Shown: piece after piece, positions 57,264 through 64,000 of the stretch | Numbering within the stretch: the stretch's first letter is position 1 | How the letters are laid out: every line of letters begins with the position of its first letter | Source: an uncultured Duganella sp. | GTDB taxonomy: Bacteria > Pseudomonadota > Gammaproteobacteria > Burkholderiales > Burkholderiaceae | Direction: 5' to 3' | Length of the DNA stretch: 64,000 nt | Assembly (NCBI GenBank): GCA_946482335.1 | Contig: CAMLRG010000002.1 | Location: forward strand, 1-64,000 | Notes under the pieces: generated by a model | Told to the model about the DNA's origin: nothing | Databases searched by the model: none | What the model saw: only the letters and a program-made list of their open reading frames with translations | Position numbers and translations under genes: made by a program

Positions 57264-58814
57264 TTAACCCTTGCGGGGCGCGTTAGCGATTGCCGAACGG
57301 ACTTTGCGCACGTAATCGTGCAGCGAAGGCGAATGGAGCAGGGCATTCTTGCGTGCGGCCGCCACATGTGCCAGCGACTGGCGGCTCAGTTCCGGCGGAA
57401 TGAAGGGCAGGGCGCCGGCGCCAAGTTGGGGCAGGCGCTGCATGCCTGCCAGGATATAGAACCAGTTTGCCGGGCCGAACAGCGATACGCGGCGGTTGAT
57501 GTCGCTCACGCTTGGGATCTTTTCGTCCCACAACTCGAGCTGTTCGCGCAGCGATGCCGGGATGCGCCCGTCCTCGGCATAGGCACGCCAGAACGGCGAG
57601 TCGCGGCGCTGGCTCAGCACATAGTGCATGACCACGAAGTCGCGCAATTCCTGATACATATCGCTCATCAGCGCGTTGTAACGCTGCTGGTTGCGGCCTT
57701 CCTTGCCGGCGGCCGGCAGGTAGTCGATAAAGGTTTGCAGCGCATATTCGACCAGGTAGATGCCGGTCGATTCCAGCGGTTCCAGGAAGCCCGAGGCGAG
57801 TCCAAGGGCCAGGCAATTTTTTTCCCACATGCGGGCACGGTGGCCGGTGCGCATCTTCAGGTGGCGCATTTCCGCCAGCGGCCTGGCAGTGCCGTTGTGT
57901 GCGCGCAGCGTGGCTTCCGCCTGGTCCTCGTCGCAAAAGGCGGACGAATACACATAACCGGTTCCGCGGCGTGATTGCAGGTCGATTTCCCAGGTCCAGC
58001 CGGCGTCCTTCGCCGTACAGGTGGTGTAAGGACGCAGCGGGGCGCTGTCGTCGTAGGCAACAGGACATGCCACGGCGCGGTCGCACAGCAGGCTGTCGGC
58101 GAACGAAATCCATGGCGACTCCAGCTCGCCGATCAACAGCGAACGGAAGCCGGTGCAATCGACGAACAGGTCGGCGGCGAGTTCGCGCCCATTTTCCAGC
58201 GTGACGGAACGGATGCCGTCGTCGCCCTTCGCCACGCTGACAACCTTGCCCTCGATATGCTGCACGCCGCGCGCGGTGGCGGTATTGCGCAGCAGCTGCG
58301 CCAGCAGCGTCGCGTCCAGGTGGTACGCGTAAGGCAAGGGCGCTTCGTAGTTCGGCGACTGCATCTGCTTCGGCGAACGCAAGGCGTCGAACAGCGCGGT
58401 TTGCAGGCAGATCGCATCTGCGCACTCCGCATCCGTCATGCCGTCCTGTTTGAGATTGAGCCAATGCATCCCCATCGGGAAGCCATGCATGCCGATCGGA
58501 TTCTCGAAAGGATGGTCATAGCGATCGCTGTGCACGTCGCCGCCGTTGCGCCAGCCGATGAAACGGATGCCGTTCTTGAGCGTCGCTTCCGCCTGGGTGA
58601 AGAGGGTGGTTTCGGGGATATCCAGCAGGCGCAGCGTCTGGCGCAAGGTCGGCACGGTAGCTTCGCCGACACCGATAGCGCCGATCTCTGGCGACTCCAC
58701 CAGGGTGATTGCGACCGGATGCGCGGGGTTGTTGCACAAGGTGCGCTGCAGGTAAGCGGCGGCAAGCCAGCCGGCGGTGCCGCCGCCAACCACCAGGATC
58801 GATTTGAAGGACAT
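57264..58814 (-). CDS. Flavin-dependent tryptophan-halogenase-family protein
   Basis: 516 residues from the ATG read at 58814. FAD motif ILVVGGGTAGWLAAAYLQR, then IGAIGVGEATVPTLRQTLRLLDI; Lys80 in ATLKNGIRFIGW aligns with the catalytic Lys of PrnA. GWTWEI (272-277) is the WxWxI motif, with Asp instead of the usual Pro after Ile. EPLESTGIYLVEYAL (Glu348, Ser349) is the substrate-site block. No flavin reductase is nearby. It lies in a minus-strand operon after PEP-CTERM copy 2 and DUF6445 (start 3 bases after the latter's stop). It therefore shares the sigma-54-type promoter at 60390. Whether it halogenates free tryptophan, a peptide or a protein is not known. Confidence 0.88.
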   Translation of the reverse strand: MSFKSILVVGGGTAGWLAAAYLQRTLCNNPAHPVAITLVESPEIGAIGVGEATVPTLRQTLRLLDIPETTLFTQAEATLKNGIRFIGWRNGGDVHSDRYDHPFENPIGMHGFPMGMHWLNLKQDGMTDAECADAICLQTALFDALRSPKQMQSPNYEAPLPYAYHLDATLLAQLLRNTATARGVQHIEGKVVSVAKGDDGIRSVTLENGRELAADLFVDCTGFRSLLIGELESPWISFADSLLCDRAVACPVAYDDSAPLRPYTTCTAKDAGWTWEIDLQSRRGTGYVYSSAFCDEDQAEATLRAHNGTARPLAEMRHLKMRTGHRARMWEKNCLALGLASGFLEPLESTGIYLVEYALQTFIDYLPAAGKEGRNQQRYNALMSDMYQELRDFVVMHYVLSQRRDSPFWRAYAEDGRIPASLREQLELWDEKIPSVSDINRRVSLFGPANWFYILAGMQRLPQLGAGALPFIPPELSRQSLAHVAAARKNALLHSPSLHDYVRKVRSAIANAPRKG

Positions 58815-58816
58815 GA

Positions 58817-59500
58817 TTAATTCAGACGATTGACGAACACGCGCTGCGTGAGGCGCGCCGTGTCGATGGTGATGCCTGCTTCCACGTCGGTCATGCCGAT
58901 GCTGTGGAAGGCGTTGCCTGGATAGATGACCAGCCGGTTGTAGCGCGGCTCGGTGGTGTACAGGTGTTCCCACACATCGCCATCGGTGACGGCATAGGTT
59001 GCGGGTTGCGTGTGTTCGCCTTCGGTTTCGAGCCAGGTGTTATAGCGCGCCTGGTCTTCCTGGTTGAGGACCAGGGCGAGGCCGGTAGGCCGATGGCGGA
59101 AGAAGGCGGTGCCCACCGGGGAACCGGGGCTCAGGTAGACCACGCCGGCCAGCGGTACGCCGTCGACGTGCGGATGCTTTTGCTTGGCCAGCATATCGCG
59201 TGCCGGCGTGGTGACCAGCGAAAAGTCGGACTGGAAGTCTTCCGCCGTGCAATGCATCCCGGAAGTCTGGCCGACCAATTGCGCCAGTGTGGCGAACAGG
59301 GGGGACAGTTGCGCAGCCGGGATGGTACTGTGCACGCCGGGGTAATAAGCCAGCGTGGAATCGTAGTTGCCGCCCAGCGCCAGGCGGCGCACGGCGTCCG
59401 GATCGGCGTACAAGTTGTCGATTACCAGTACCGGACAACCGTCGCCGAAAGTCTGCACATGGACTTGCGCAGACGGGTTCAGCGCAAAGACGTCCTGCAT
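58817..59500 (-). CDS. DUF6445 protein (2-oxoglutarate/Fe(II)-oxygenase-like)
   Basis: 227 residues. A HxD...H iron-binding pattern is visible (His111, Asp113, His199), with Arg220 as a possible cosubstrate contact: KQKHPHVDGVPLAGVVYLSPGSPVGTAFFRHRPTG and RYNRLVIYPGNAFHSIGM. This matches DUF6445, commonly found beside tryptophan-halogenase genes. The gene starts five bases after PEP-CTERM copy 2 and ends two bases before the halogenase start, so all three should be on one mRNA. A hydroxylase or lyase-type role next to the halogenase is likely, but unproven. Confidence 0.82.
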   Translation of the reverse strand: MQDVFALNPSAQVHVQTFGDGCPVLVIDNLYADPDAVRRLALGGNYDSTLAYYPGVHSTIPAAQLSPLFATLAQLVGQTSGMHCTAEDFQSDFSLVTTPARDMLAKQKHPHVDGVPLAGVVYLSPGSPVGTAFFRHRPTGLALVLNQEDQARYNTWLETEGEHTQPATYAVTDGDVWEHLYTTEPRYNRLVIYPGNAFHSIGMTDVEAGITIDTARLTQRVFVNRLN

Positions 59501-59505
59501 CGCCG

Positions 59506-60351
59506 TTATGCCTTGCGGCGGCGGCGGGCACCAGCCATGGCGGCCATGCCGATGGCTGCCAGCGCCAGCGTGCCCGGCAGCGGGACTGCTTCAGCGGTGG
59601 CTTCCAGTCGCGCTTCGGACAGGATGAACTGGCCCAGCGCGGCACTGATGCCGATGTTCAGGATGCCATCACCCCACAGGTCGCTCAGGGCCAGCTGGTC
59701 CAGCTCGATCGTTACCTTCAATGGACCGGAAATCGACTTGTAATGGTCGCGTTCGCGGGCGTACAAATAATCGTAACCGTATTCCCAGCTGCCCTCCGTG
59801 CGCTCAAAGGTCGGGTTGCCATACGGGTTGACGTAATCCTGGACCACGTTCGCCGTGGCGCTTGCCGTGGTGCTGCCGGCCTTGACTTCCATCCGGTCGG
59901 CCACATTGTCGATATGGTGCCTGGTGCGGTCGTGGGTCCAGGTCTCGTCCTGCACCTGATAACTGTAGTAACCGGTTTGCTGAGAGTAGCCGTAGCAGGT
60001 GCTCCATCCCCAGAAGCCGCAGCTGTATGAATAGCCCGTGTAATAGGTGTAGCTTTGCCAGACCTGGTGGCTGGACGTCCCGGTCCGGTAGTAGGCGCTG
60101 TAAGGATCGGTTGAATCCTGGTAGCTCGGATTCGACAAGCCGTAAACGGTCAGCACGCCGGACATGACATCGCTACCTTGCACGCCCTGTTCGGCCAGCA
60201 GTCCATTCAGGTTGAATTGCAGGTTCTGCTGCGCCCCACCCTGCAGCAAGTTGCCCAGCGATACGGTGGACGACACGGTGACCGGTGCCGCCTGCGCAGC
60301 GGTTGCGCCGACGAGGGCGGCGATCCCGCCCAGTATTTTTTTGCTTGCCAT
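59506..60351 (-). CDS. PEP-CTERM exported protein, copy 2, Tyr/Trp-rich
   Basis: 281 residues from the ATG read at 60351 (GAAGAG upstream). Leader MASKKILGGIAALVGATAAQAA. The C-terminus AVPLPGTLALAAIGMAAMAGARRRRKA is the PEP-CTERM signal. Residues 84-138 contain 13 Tyr, 4 Trp and a Cys pair (Cys111, Cys119), e.g. WQSYTYYTGYSYSCGFWGW; a stretch unlike the rest. It shares the N-terminal body with copy 1 (STVSLG, QNLQ, LLAEQG, YGLSNPSYQD). First gene of an operon with DUF6445 and the halogenase, under a sigma-54-type promoter. A plausible substrate of the halogenase, by inference. Confidence 0.88.
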   Translation of the reverse strand: MASKKILGGIAALVGATAAQAAPVTVSSTVSLGNLLQGGAQQNLQFNLNGLLAEQGVQGSDVMSGVLTVYGLSNPSYQDSTDPYSAYYRTGTSSHQVWQSYTYYTGYSYSCGFWGWSTCYGYSQQTGYYSYQVQDETWTHDRTRHHIDNVADRMEVKAGSTTASATANVVQDYVNPYGNPTFERTEGSWEYGYDYLYARERDHYKSISGPLKVTIELDQLALSDLWGDGILNIGISAALGQFILSEARLEATAEAVPLPGTLALAAIGMAAMAGARRRRKA

Positions 60352-60389
60352 TATGGTAACTCTTCTTGATTCTTGGAATCGTCGAAAGA

Positions 60390-60407
60390 AAGCAAGAAGT
60401 GTACCTA
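60390..60407 (-). promoter_or_regulatory. Sigma-54-type promoter of the PEP-CTERM copy 2 operon
   Basis: Minus-strand TAGGTACACTTCTTGCTT has GG and GC ten bases apart and the TTGCTT -12 box, with a weaker -24 half than copy 1. It is 39 bases before the ATG at 60351. A related upstream element is separated from it by 97 bases, exactly as in copy 1. A longer shared motif ACTATCAAGCAA (60407-60418) lies next to it. Confidence 0.65.
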
Positions 60408-60492
60408 CTATCAAGCAAGTTACATAAGTGATTGATTTCCTTTGGGAATATATTTTGTCATCAGAGAATTTATATGTGCCTAGAAGTAACTG

Positions 60493-60509
60493 TGTAAAAT
60501 TTTCCGACA
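60493..60509 (-). promoter_or_regulatory. Upstream activator-like element of PEP-CTERM copy 2
   Basis: Minus-strand TGTCGGAAAATTTTACA, 15 of 17 identical to the element at 57247-57263, with 97 bases to the -12 hexamer in both. It lies just outside the rarD stop codon. Most likely the enhancer-type binding site of a sigma-54 activator. Confidence 0.7.
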
Positions 60510-61385
60510 CTACTGGCTGTCACTCTTCCGTAACCAACCCTCAACCATATAGATGGCCAGCGCGCCCCAGATGAACAGGAATCCCACCAGCCGGCTGGAC
60601 GAAAATGCTTCGTGGAAAACCCACACGCCCAGCAGCATTTGCAGCGAGGGCGACATGTATTGCAGCATGCCGAGTACCGACATCGGGATACGGCGCGCGC
60701 CAGCCGCGAACAGCAGCAACGGGATGGCGGTGGTGGGGCCTGCCGCCGCCAACAGCCAGCGCGTGCTGTCGGACTCGGCATTGACAAAGACGCTCTGGCC
60801 GCTATACACCAGCCAGCCCAGGTAGGCAGCTGCCAGCGGGAACAGGATCAGGGTTTCGAACGACAATCCTTCCAGTGCCGCCAGGGCCGCCGTCTTGCGC
60901 AGCAAGCCATAGGCGCCAAAGCTCAGCGCCAGCACCAGTGCAATATAGGGTACCTGGCCCCCCTGCCAGGTCAACCAGGCCACGCCGGTAGCCGCTACGC
61001 CGATGGCCAGCCATTGGCCACGCCGCAGCTTTTCCTTCAGCACCAGCATGCCCAGCAGGACATTCACCAGGGGATTGATAAAATAGCCCAGGCTGGCATC
61101 CACCACGTGGCCATTGTTGACCGCCCAGATATACACGAACCAGTTTGCGCTCAGCAGGAATGCGCTGGCGAGAAAGCTGCCCACCACTTTCGGTTTGCCC
61201 AGCACTTCTGGCAGCCATTTCCACTGCCGGCGCACCAGCAGGACCAGCATCAGGAACACCAGCGACCACGCCATGCGATGCGCCAGGATTTCGGACGCCG
61301 GCACCTGCTTAATTGCGTGAAAATACAGCGGGAACAGGCCCCAGGACAGGAAAGCGCCTGCGGCGTACAGCATGCCGGTATTCAT
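60510..61385 (-). CDS. rarD: RarD-family EamA transporter
   Basis: 291 residues with ten membrane helices in two EamA halves. It opens MNTGMLYAAGAFLSWGLFPLYFHAIKQVPASEILAHRMAWSLVFLMLVLL, then NWFVYIWAVNNGHVVDASLGYFINPLVNVLLGMLVLKEKLRRGQWLAIGVAATGVAWLTW, and VLGMLQYMSPSLQMLLGVWVFHEAFSSSRLVGFLFIWGALAIYMVEG: the RarD fingerprint. RarD proteins export small molecules (drug/metabolite type). It lies between the PEP-CTERM operon and the second kup gene, divergent from the latter. No specific substrate. Confidence 0.9.
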   Translation of the reverse strand: MNTGMLYAAGAFLSWGLFPLYFHAIKQVPASEILAHRMAWSLVFLMLVLLVRRQWKWLPEVLGKPKVVGSFLASAFLLSANWFVYIWAVNNGHVVDASLGYFINPLVNVLLGMLVLKEKLRRGQWLAIGVAATGVAWLTWQGGQVPYIALVLALSFGAYGLLRKTAALAALEGLSFETLILFPLAAAYLGWLVYSGQSVFVNAESDSTRWLLAAAGPTTAIPLLLFAAGARRIPMSVLGMLQYMSPSLQMLLGVWVFHEAFSSSRLVGFLFIWGALAIYMVEGWLRKSDSQ

Positions 61386-61458
61386 GAGAGCGATGATTTT
61401 CTTTTGGTAAAGGTGGAAAATAGCACATCCGCCATGTTTTCACTGGCGGCCGAAAAAC

Positions 61459-61487
61459 TTGCAAAAGGCTTGTAGTTGGCCTATTGT
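61459..61487 (+). promoter_or_regulatory. Sigma-70-type promoter of the second kup gene
   Basis: TTGCAA (61459-61464) and TATTGT (61482-61487) with a 17-base spacer. Transcription would begin near 61494, about 25 bases before the TTG start at 61519. Its position also argues against a more upstream start of the gene. Confidence 0.6.
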
Positions 61488-61518
61488 GCGATGCACCAAA
61501 ACAATTTTGGGTGAAATC

Positions 61519-63396
61519 TTGTCAGAACATAAGAAAAGCAGCGCAGCCGCGCTGACGTTGGCAGCCATTGGCATTGTCTACGGCGACATTGGCACCAGCC
61601 CCCTCTATACCTTCAAAACCGTTTTCGATCCCTCCCACGGCCTGGCGCTCACCCCGGCCAACCTGATGGGCATCATTTCCCTGATTTTCTGGAGCCTGAC
61701 CCTGATCGTCTCGCTCAAGTATGTCAGCCTGGTACTGCGCGCCGACAATCGCGGCGAGGGCGGGATCATGGCCCTGATGGCGCTGGCGCTGAATTCCGTG
61801 CACAAGGCCGCTCCCAAGTGGCACTTCCCCTTGCTGCTGATCGGCACCTTCGGCGCCACCATGTTCTATGGCGACTCGGTGATCACGCCGGCGATTTCCG
61901 TGCTCGGCGCAATTGAAGGGCTGGAAGTCGCAGCGCCGGCGCTCGAACAGTACGTGGTGCCGCTGACGATCGTCGTGCTGGTGACGCTGTATTCGGTACA
62001 ACGCCACGGCACCGCCGGCATCGGCCGCTACTTCGGTCCCATCATGACCTTATGGTTTGCCGTGCTGGCTGCGATGGGCGTCGTGAACATCATGGAAAAC
62101 CCAGCCATCCTGGCGGCGCTGAACCCCTACTACGCCCTGGTCTTCATGCGCGACAATGGTTTCGTGGCTTTCGTGGCGTTGGGTGCGGTGGTGCTGGCGA
62201 TTACCGGTGCCGAAGCGCTATACGCCGACATGGGGCACTTCGGCAAGCGCCCGATCCGGCTGGCCTGGTTCTGGGTCTGCTTCCCGGCACTGGTGCTGAA
62301 CTATTTCGGCCAGGGTGCACTGCTGATGCGCAATCCGGAAGCCATCTCCAACCCCTTCTTCAACCAACTGGGCGCCTGGAGCGTCTATCCGTTGGTCGTG
62401 CTGTCGACGGCGGCGGCGGTGATTGCTTCGCAAGCCACCATTTCCGGCTCCTTCTCGATGACCAAGCAGGCGATCGCGCTTGGCATGCTGCCGCGCATGC
62501 GCGTGCAGCATACCTCCGCCAGTGAGATCGGCCAGATCTATATCCCGGTAGTGAACTGGCTGCAGCTGATCGTGGTGCTGATCGCCGTGATCGGCTTCCA
62601 GAGTTCGGACGACCTGGCCAGCGCGTACGGCATCGCGGTGACGGCGACCATGTCGGCCACCACCATCCTGACCTTCTTCGTGATCCGCTACCGCTGGCAC
62701 TTGCCGCTGCTGCTGTGCTTCGCCGCGACCGGCTTCTTCATCGTGATGGACGTGATGCTGTTCTCGTCCTCGGCGTTGAAACTGTTCCACGGCGGCTGGT
62801 TCCCGCTGCTGCTGGGCGCCGCACTGTTCACCACCATGCTGACCTGGCGCACCGGCCGCGAACTGGTGTTCAAGAATCTGGAAAAGCACGCGATCCCGCT
62901 GGAAGACTTCCTGAACTCCCTGTTCATGGCGCCGCCGACCCGCGTGCCTGGTACCGCCGTATTCCTGCGCGGCGAGAGCGATGGCGTGCCGCACGCTTTG
63001 CTGCATAACTTGTCGCACAACAAGGTGCTGCATGAGCGCGTGGTGTTTTTCACCGTGCACATCGTGGAAGAGCCCTACGTGCCGCCGGAAGAGCAGGTCA
63101 AGGTCACGGCACTGGGCCACGAGTGCTTCCAGATCAACGTGCATTACGGCTTCAAGGATGAACCGGACATGCCGGCCATCATGGCGTTGTGCGAAGACAA
63201 GGGCCTCAAGTTCGAAATGATGGAGACTTCCTTCTTCATCGCCCGCCAGACCGTGATTTCCGCTCCGGGCGCCGGCATGGCCCCGTGGCGCGAGCACTTG
63301 TTCGTGGCCATGTCGCGCAATGCGCGCGCCGCGGCGGACTACTACCAGATCCCGCCGAACCGCGTCATCGAACTCGGTACCCAGGTCGAAATTTGA
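61519..63396 (+). CDS. kup: Kup-type potassium uptake permease, second copy
   Basis: 625 residues if started at the TTG at 61519 (SEHKKSSAAALTLAAIGIVYGDIGTSPLYTFKTVF). That aligns with the first Kup (SATHRKTSALTLAALGVVYGD) and avoids running through the promoter. It has the same Kup motifs: RADNRGEGGIMALMALAL, FYGDSVITPAISVLGAIEG, GAEALYADMGHFGKRPIR, and the end RNARAAADYYQIPPNRVIELGTQVEI. Twelve helices and a cytoplasmic C-domain. It carries no adjacent kinase or regulator, unlike the copy at 7408. Two Kup genes in one 64-kb window suggest different K+ conditions for each. Confidence 0.93.
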   Translation: MSEHKKSSAAALTLAAIGIVYGDIGTSPLYTFKTVFDPSHGLALTPANLMGIISLIFWSLTLIVSLKYVSLVLRADNRGEGGIMALMALALNSVHKAAPKWHFPLLLIGTFGATMFYGDSVITPAISVLGAIEGLEVAAPALEQYVVPLTIVVLVTLYSVQRHGTAGIGRYFGPIMTLWFAVLAAMGVVNIMENPAILAALNPYYALVFMRDNGFVAFVALGAVVLAITGAEALYADMGHFGKRPIRLAWFWVCFPALVLNYFGQGALLMRNPEAISNPFFNQLGAWSVYPLVVLSTAAAVIASQATISGSFSMTKQAIALGMLPRMRVQHTSASEIGQIYIPVVNWLQLIVVLIAVIGFQSSDDLASAYGIAVTATMSATTILTFFVIRYRWHLPLLLCFAATGFFIVMDVMLFSSSALKLFHGGWFPLLLGAALFTTMLTWRTGRELVFKNLEKHAIPLEDFLNSLFMAPPTRVPGTAVFLRGESDGVPHALLHNLSHNKVLHERVVFFTVHIVEEPYVPPEEQVKVTALGHECFQINVHYGFKDEPDMPAIMALCEDKGLKFEMMETSFFIARQTVISAPGAGMAPWREHLFVAMSRNARAAADYYQIPPNRVIELGTQVEI

Positions 63397-63504
63397 GACA
63401 CAAAATTTGTAACCGAGTATGTCAGTAGGGAAGGAGGGGTAGCAGTCTGATAAACTTCTGCTCCATTATCCAACCCCACTGACCAAAAAATAGGCAAGAC
63501 TGAA

Positions 63505-63978
63505 ATGAAGAATACGATGTTCAAAGTGATCGCTTCCCTGGTATGCGCGCTGGCGCTGGTAGCTTGCGGCGGTGGCGGCGACGATAAGACCACCGAAACC
63601 CCGACCACTACCCAGCCATCCTTCACCAAGACCGACACCGTGGTCGGCTCCAACAGCGTGGAAGCCGCCAACGGCGACTTGGTGACCGTGCACTATACCG
63701 GCTACCTGTACGACGCCAACGCCACCGACAAGAAGGGCAAGCAATTCGAAACGTCGCGCAACGGCGCCGCCTTCGTCTTCACCCTGGGCCGCGGTTCCGT
63801 GATCGTCGGTTGGGACCAAGGCATCCCTGGCATGAAAGTGGGTGGCAAGCGCACCCTGATCATCCCATCCACCATGGCTTACGGCGCGACCGAGAAGAAG
63901 GACGCCGCCGGCAACGTCGTCATCCCGGCCAACTCCGCCCTGGTGTTCGACGTCGAAATGATCGCCATCAGCCGCTAA
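63505..63978 (+). CDS. FKBP-type peptidyl-prolyl isomerase lipoprotein
   Basis: 157 residues. A lipoprotein signal MKNTMFKVIASLVCALALVACGGGGDDKT (Cys of the lipobox) is followed by a Thr/Pro linker, then an FKBP fold: GDLVTVHYTGYLYDANATDKKGKQFETSRNGAAFVFTLGRGSVIVGWDQGIPGMKVGGKRTLIIPSTMAYGATEKKD ... ANSALVFDVEMIAI. All expected active-site aromatic residues (Tyr, Phe, Trp, Tyr) are seen. It would help fold outer-envelope or periplasmic proteins. It follows kup by 108 bases and ends just before a GGTGTCAGACCC element. Confidence 0.92.
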   Translation: MKNTMFKVIASLVCALALVACGGGGDDKTTETPTTTQPSFTKTDTVVGSNSVEAANGDLVTVHYTGYLYDANATDKKGKQFETSRNGAAFVFTLGRGSVIVGWDQGIPGMKVGGKRTLIIPSTMAYGATEKKDAAGNVVIPANSALVFDVEMIAISR

Positions 63979-63988
63979 GCGTAGTGGA

Positions 63989-64000
63989 GGTGTCAGACCC
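63989..64000 (+). repeat. Half of the GGTGTCAGACCC palindromic element (cut by the window edge)
   Basis: GGTGTCAGACCC, 11 bases after the FKBP stop, is one arm of the element at 54474-54500. The other arm would lie outside the window. Same relation to a gene 3' end as in the first copy. Confidence 0.6.

Noticed and set aside
60407..60418. ACTATCAAGCAA as the -12 of copy 2, matching copy 1
   Set aside because: No GG lies ten bases before its GC, so the -24 half is missing. The site at 60390-60407 fits better and gives the same 97-base spacing.
61459..61518. Upstream TTG start for the second kup
   Set aside because: It would lie within the -35 box of the likely promoter and add 20 residues with no match to the other Kup. 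The TTG at 61519 aligns with the first Kup.

Overview
The window reads as chromosome of a high-GC betaproteobacterium of the Oxalobacteraceae type (Massilia/Duganella-like). This is inferred from the gene set: PEP-CTERM secreted proteins, a SlmA-type nucleoid occlusion factor, a PabB-PabC fusion, TonB-Xanth-Caul-type receptors, a GGTGTCAGACCC intergenic repeat and many sensor kinases. Genes are tightly packed, and no gap exceeds about 280 bases. I see no phage, insertion sequence, CRISPR array or rRNA. One tRNA (Thr, GGT) lies at 19093-19167.

Layout. 1-3972: SPFH and DUF350 genes divergent from a membrane-anchored spermidine-synthase homologue and a Tat-exported FAD oxidoreductase. 3979-7341: two small secreted low-complexity proteins, then a Spy/CpxP-like protein with an OmpR-type two-component system behind two CpxR-like boxes. 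7408-11460: a Kup potassium transporter followed by a short KdpD-type kinase and KdpE-type regulator, with no KdpFABC. 11457-16873: esterase, exported glutathione peroxidase, rhodanese, GlxA regulator, DUF1428 and PabBC. 16870-25201: SlmA, HAD nucleotidase, TraB-like protein, tRNA-Thr, ArgB, small cysteine-rich proteins, a second esterase, metallo-beta-lactamase fold, CorA-like protein and nitronate-monooxygenase-like enzyme. 25479-34275: a sugar-type locus of solute-binding protein, TonB receptor, FucP-like symporter, second solute-binding protein, response regulator and kinase, with no ABC permease or ATPase. 34272-43470: HPRT, a PaaK-like ligase, YjbR, and a complete HAAT/Liv-type ABC importer with a long-chain acyl-CoA ligase. 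It faces a Crp/Fnr regulator. 44357-49586: hydrolase, Xaa-Pro aminopeptidase, MgtC, DUF924 and DUF2520 proteins. 49627-54439: a MarR gene and redoxin/AhpD-like operon sharing an operator-like palindrome, then small proteins, AlkB and an outer-membrane barrel. 54513-64000: EttA, the PEP-CTERM/halogenase locus, RarD, a second Kup and an FKBP lipoprotein.

The most interesting part is 56270-60509. Two paralogous PEP-CTERM proteins flank a flavin-dependent tryptophan-halogenase homologue and a DUF6445 protein carrying the HxD...H iron-binding pattern of 2-oxoglutarate oxygenases. Both PEP-CTERM genes have a sigma-54-type -24/-12 promoter. Both also have a shared 17-base upstream element, separated from the -12 hexamer by exactly 97 bases in each case. 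The upstream PEP-CTERM protein has a Tyr/Trp-rich stretch. My inference is that the two enzymes belong to the PEP-CTERM regulon and may modify aromatic residues of the exported proteins. That is untested.

Other themes are potassium homeostasis (two Kup genes, one tied to a KdpDE-like pair), envelope stress (Cpx-like, polyamine/SPFH), and a solute-binding protein translationally coupled to a two-component system, suggesting a periplasmic sugar sensor.
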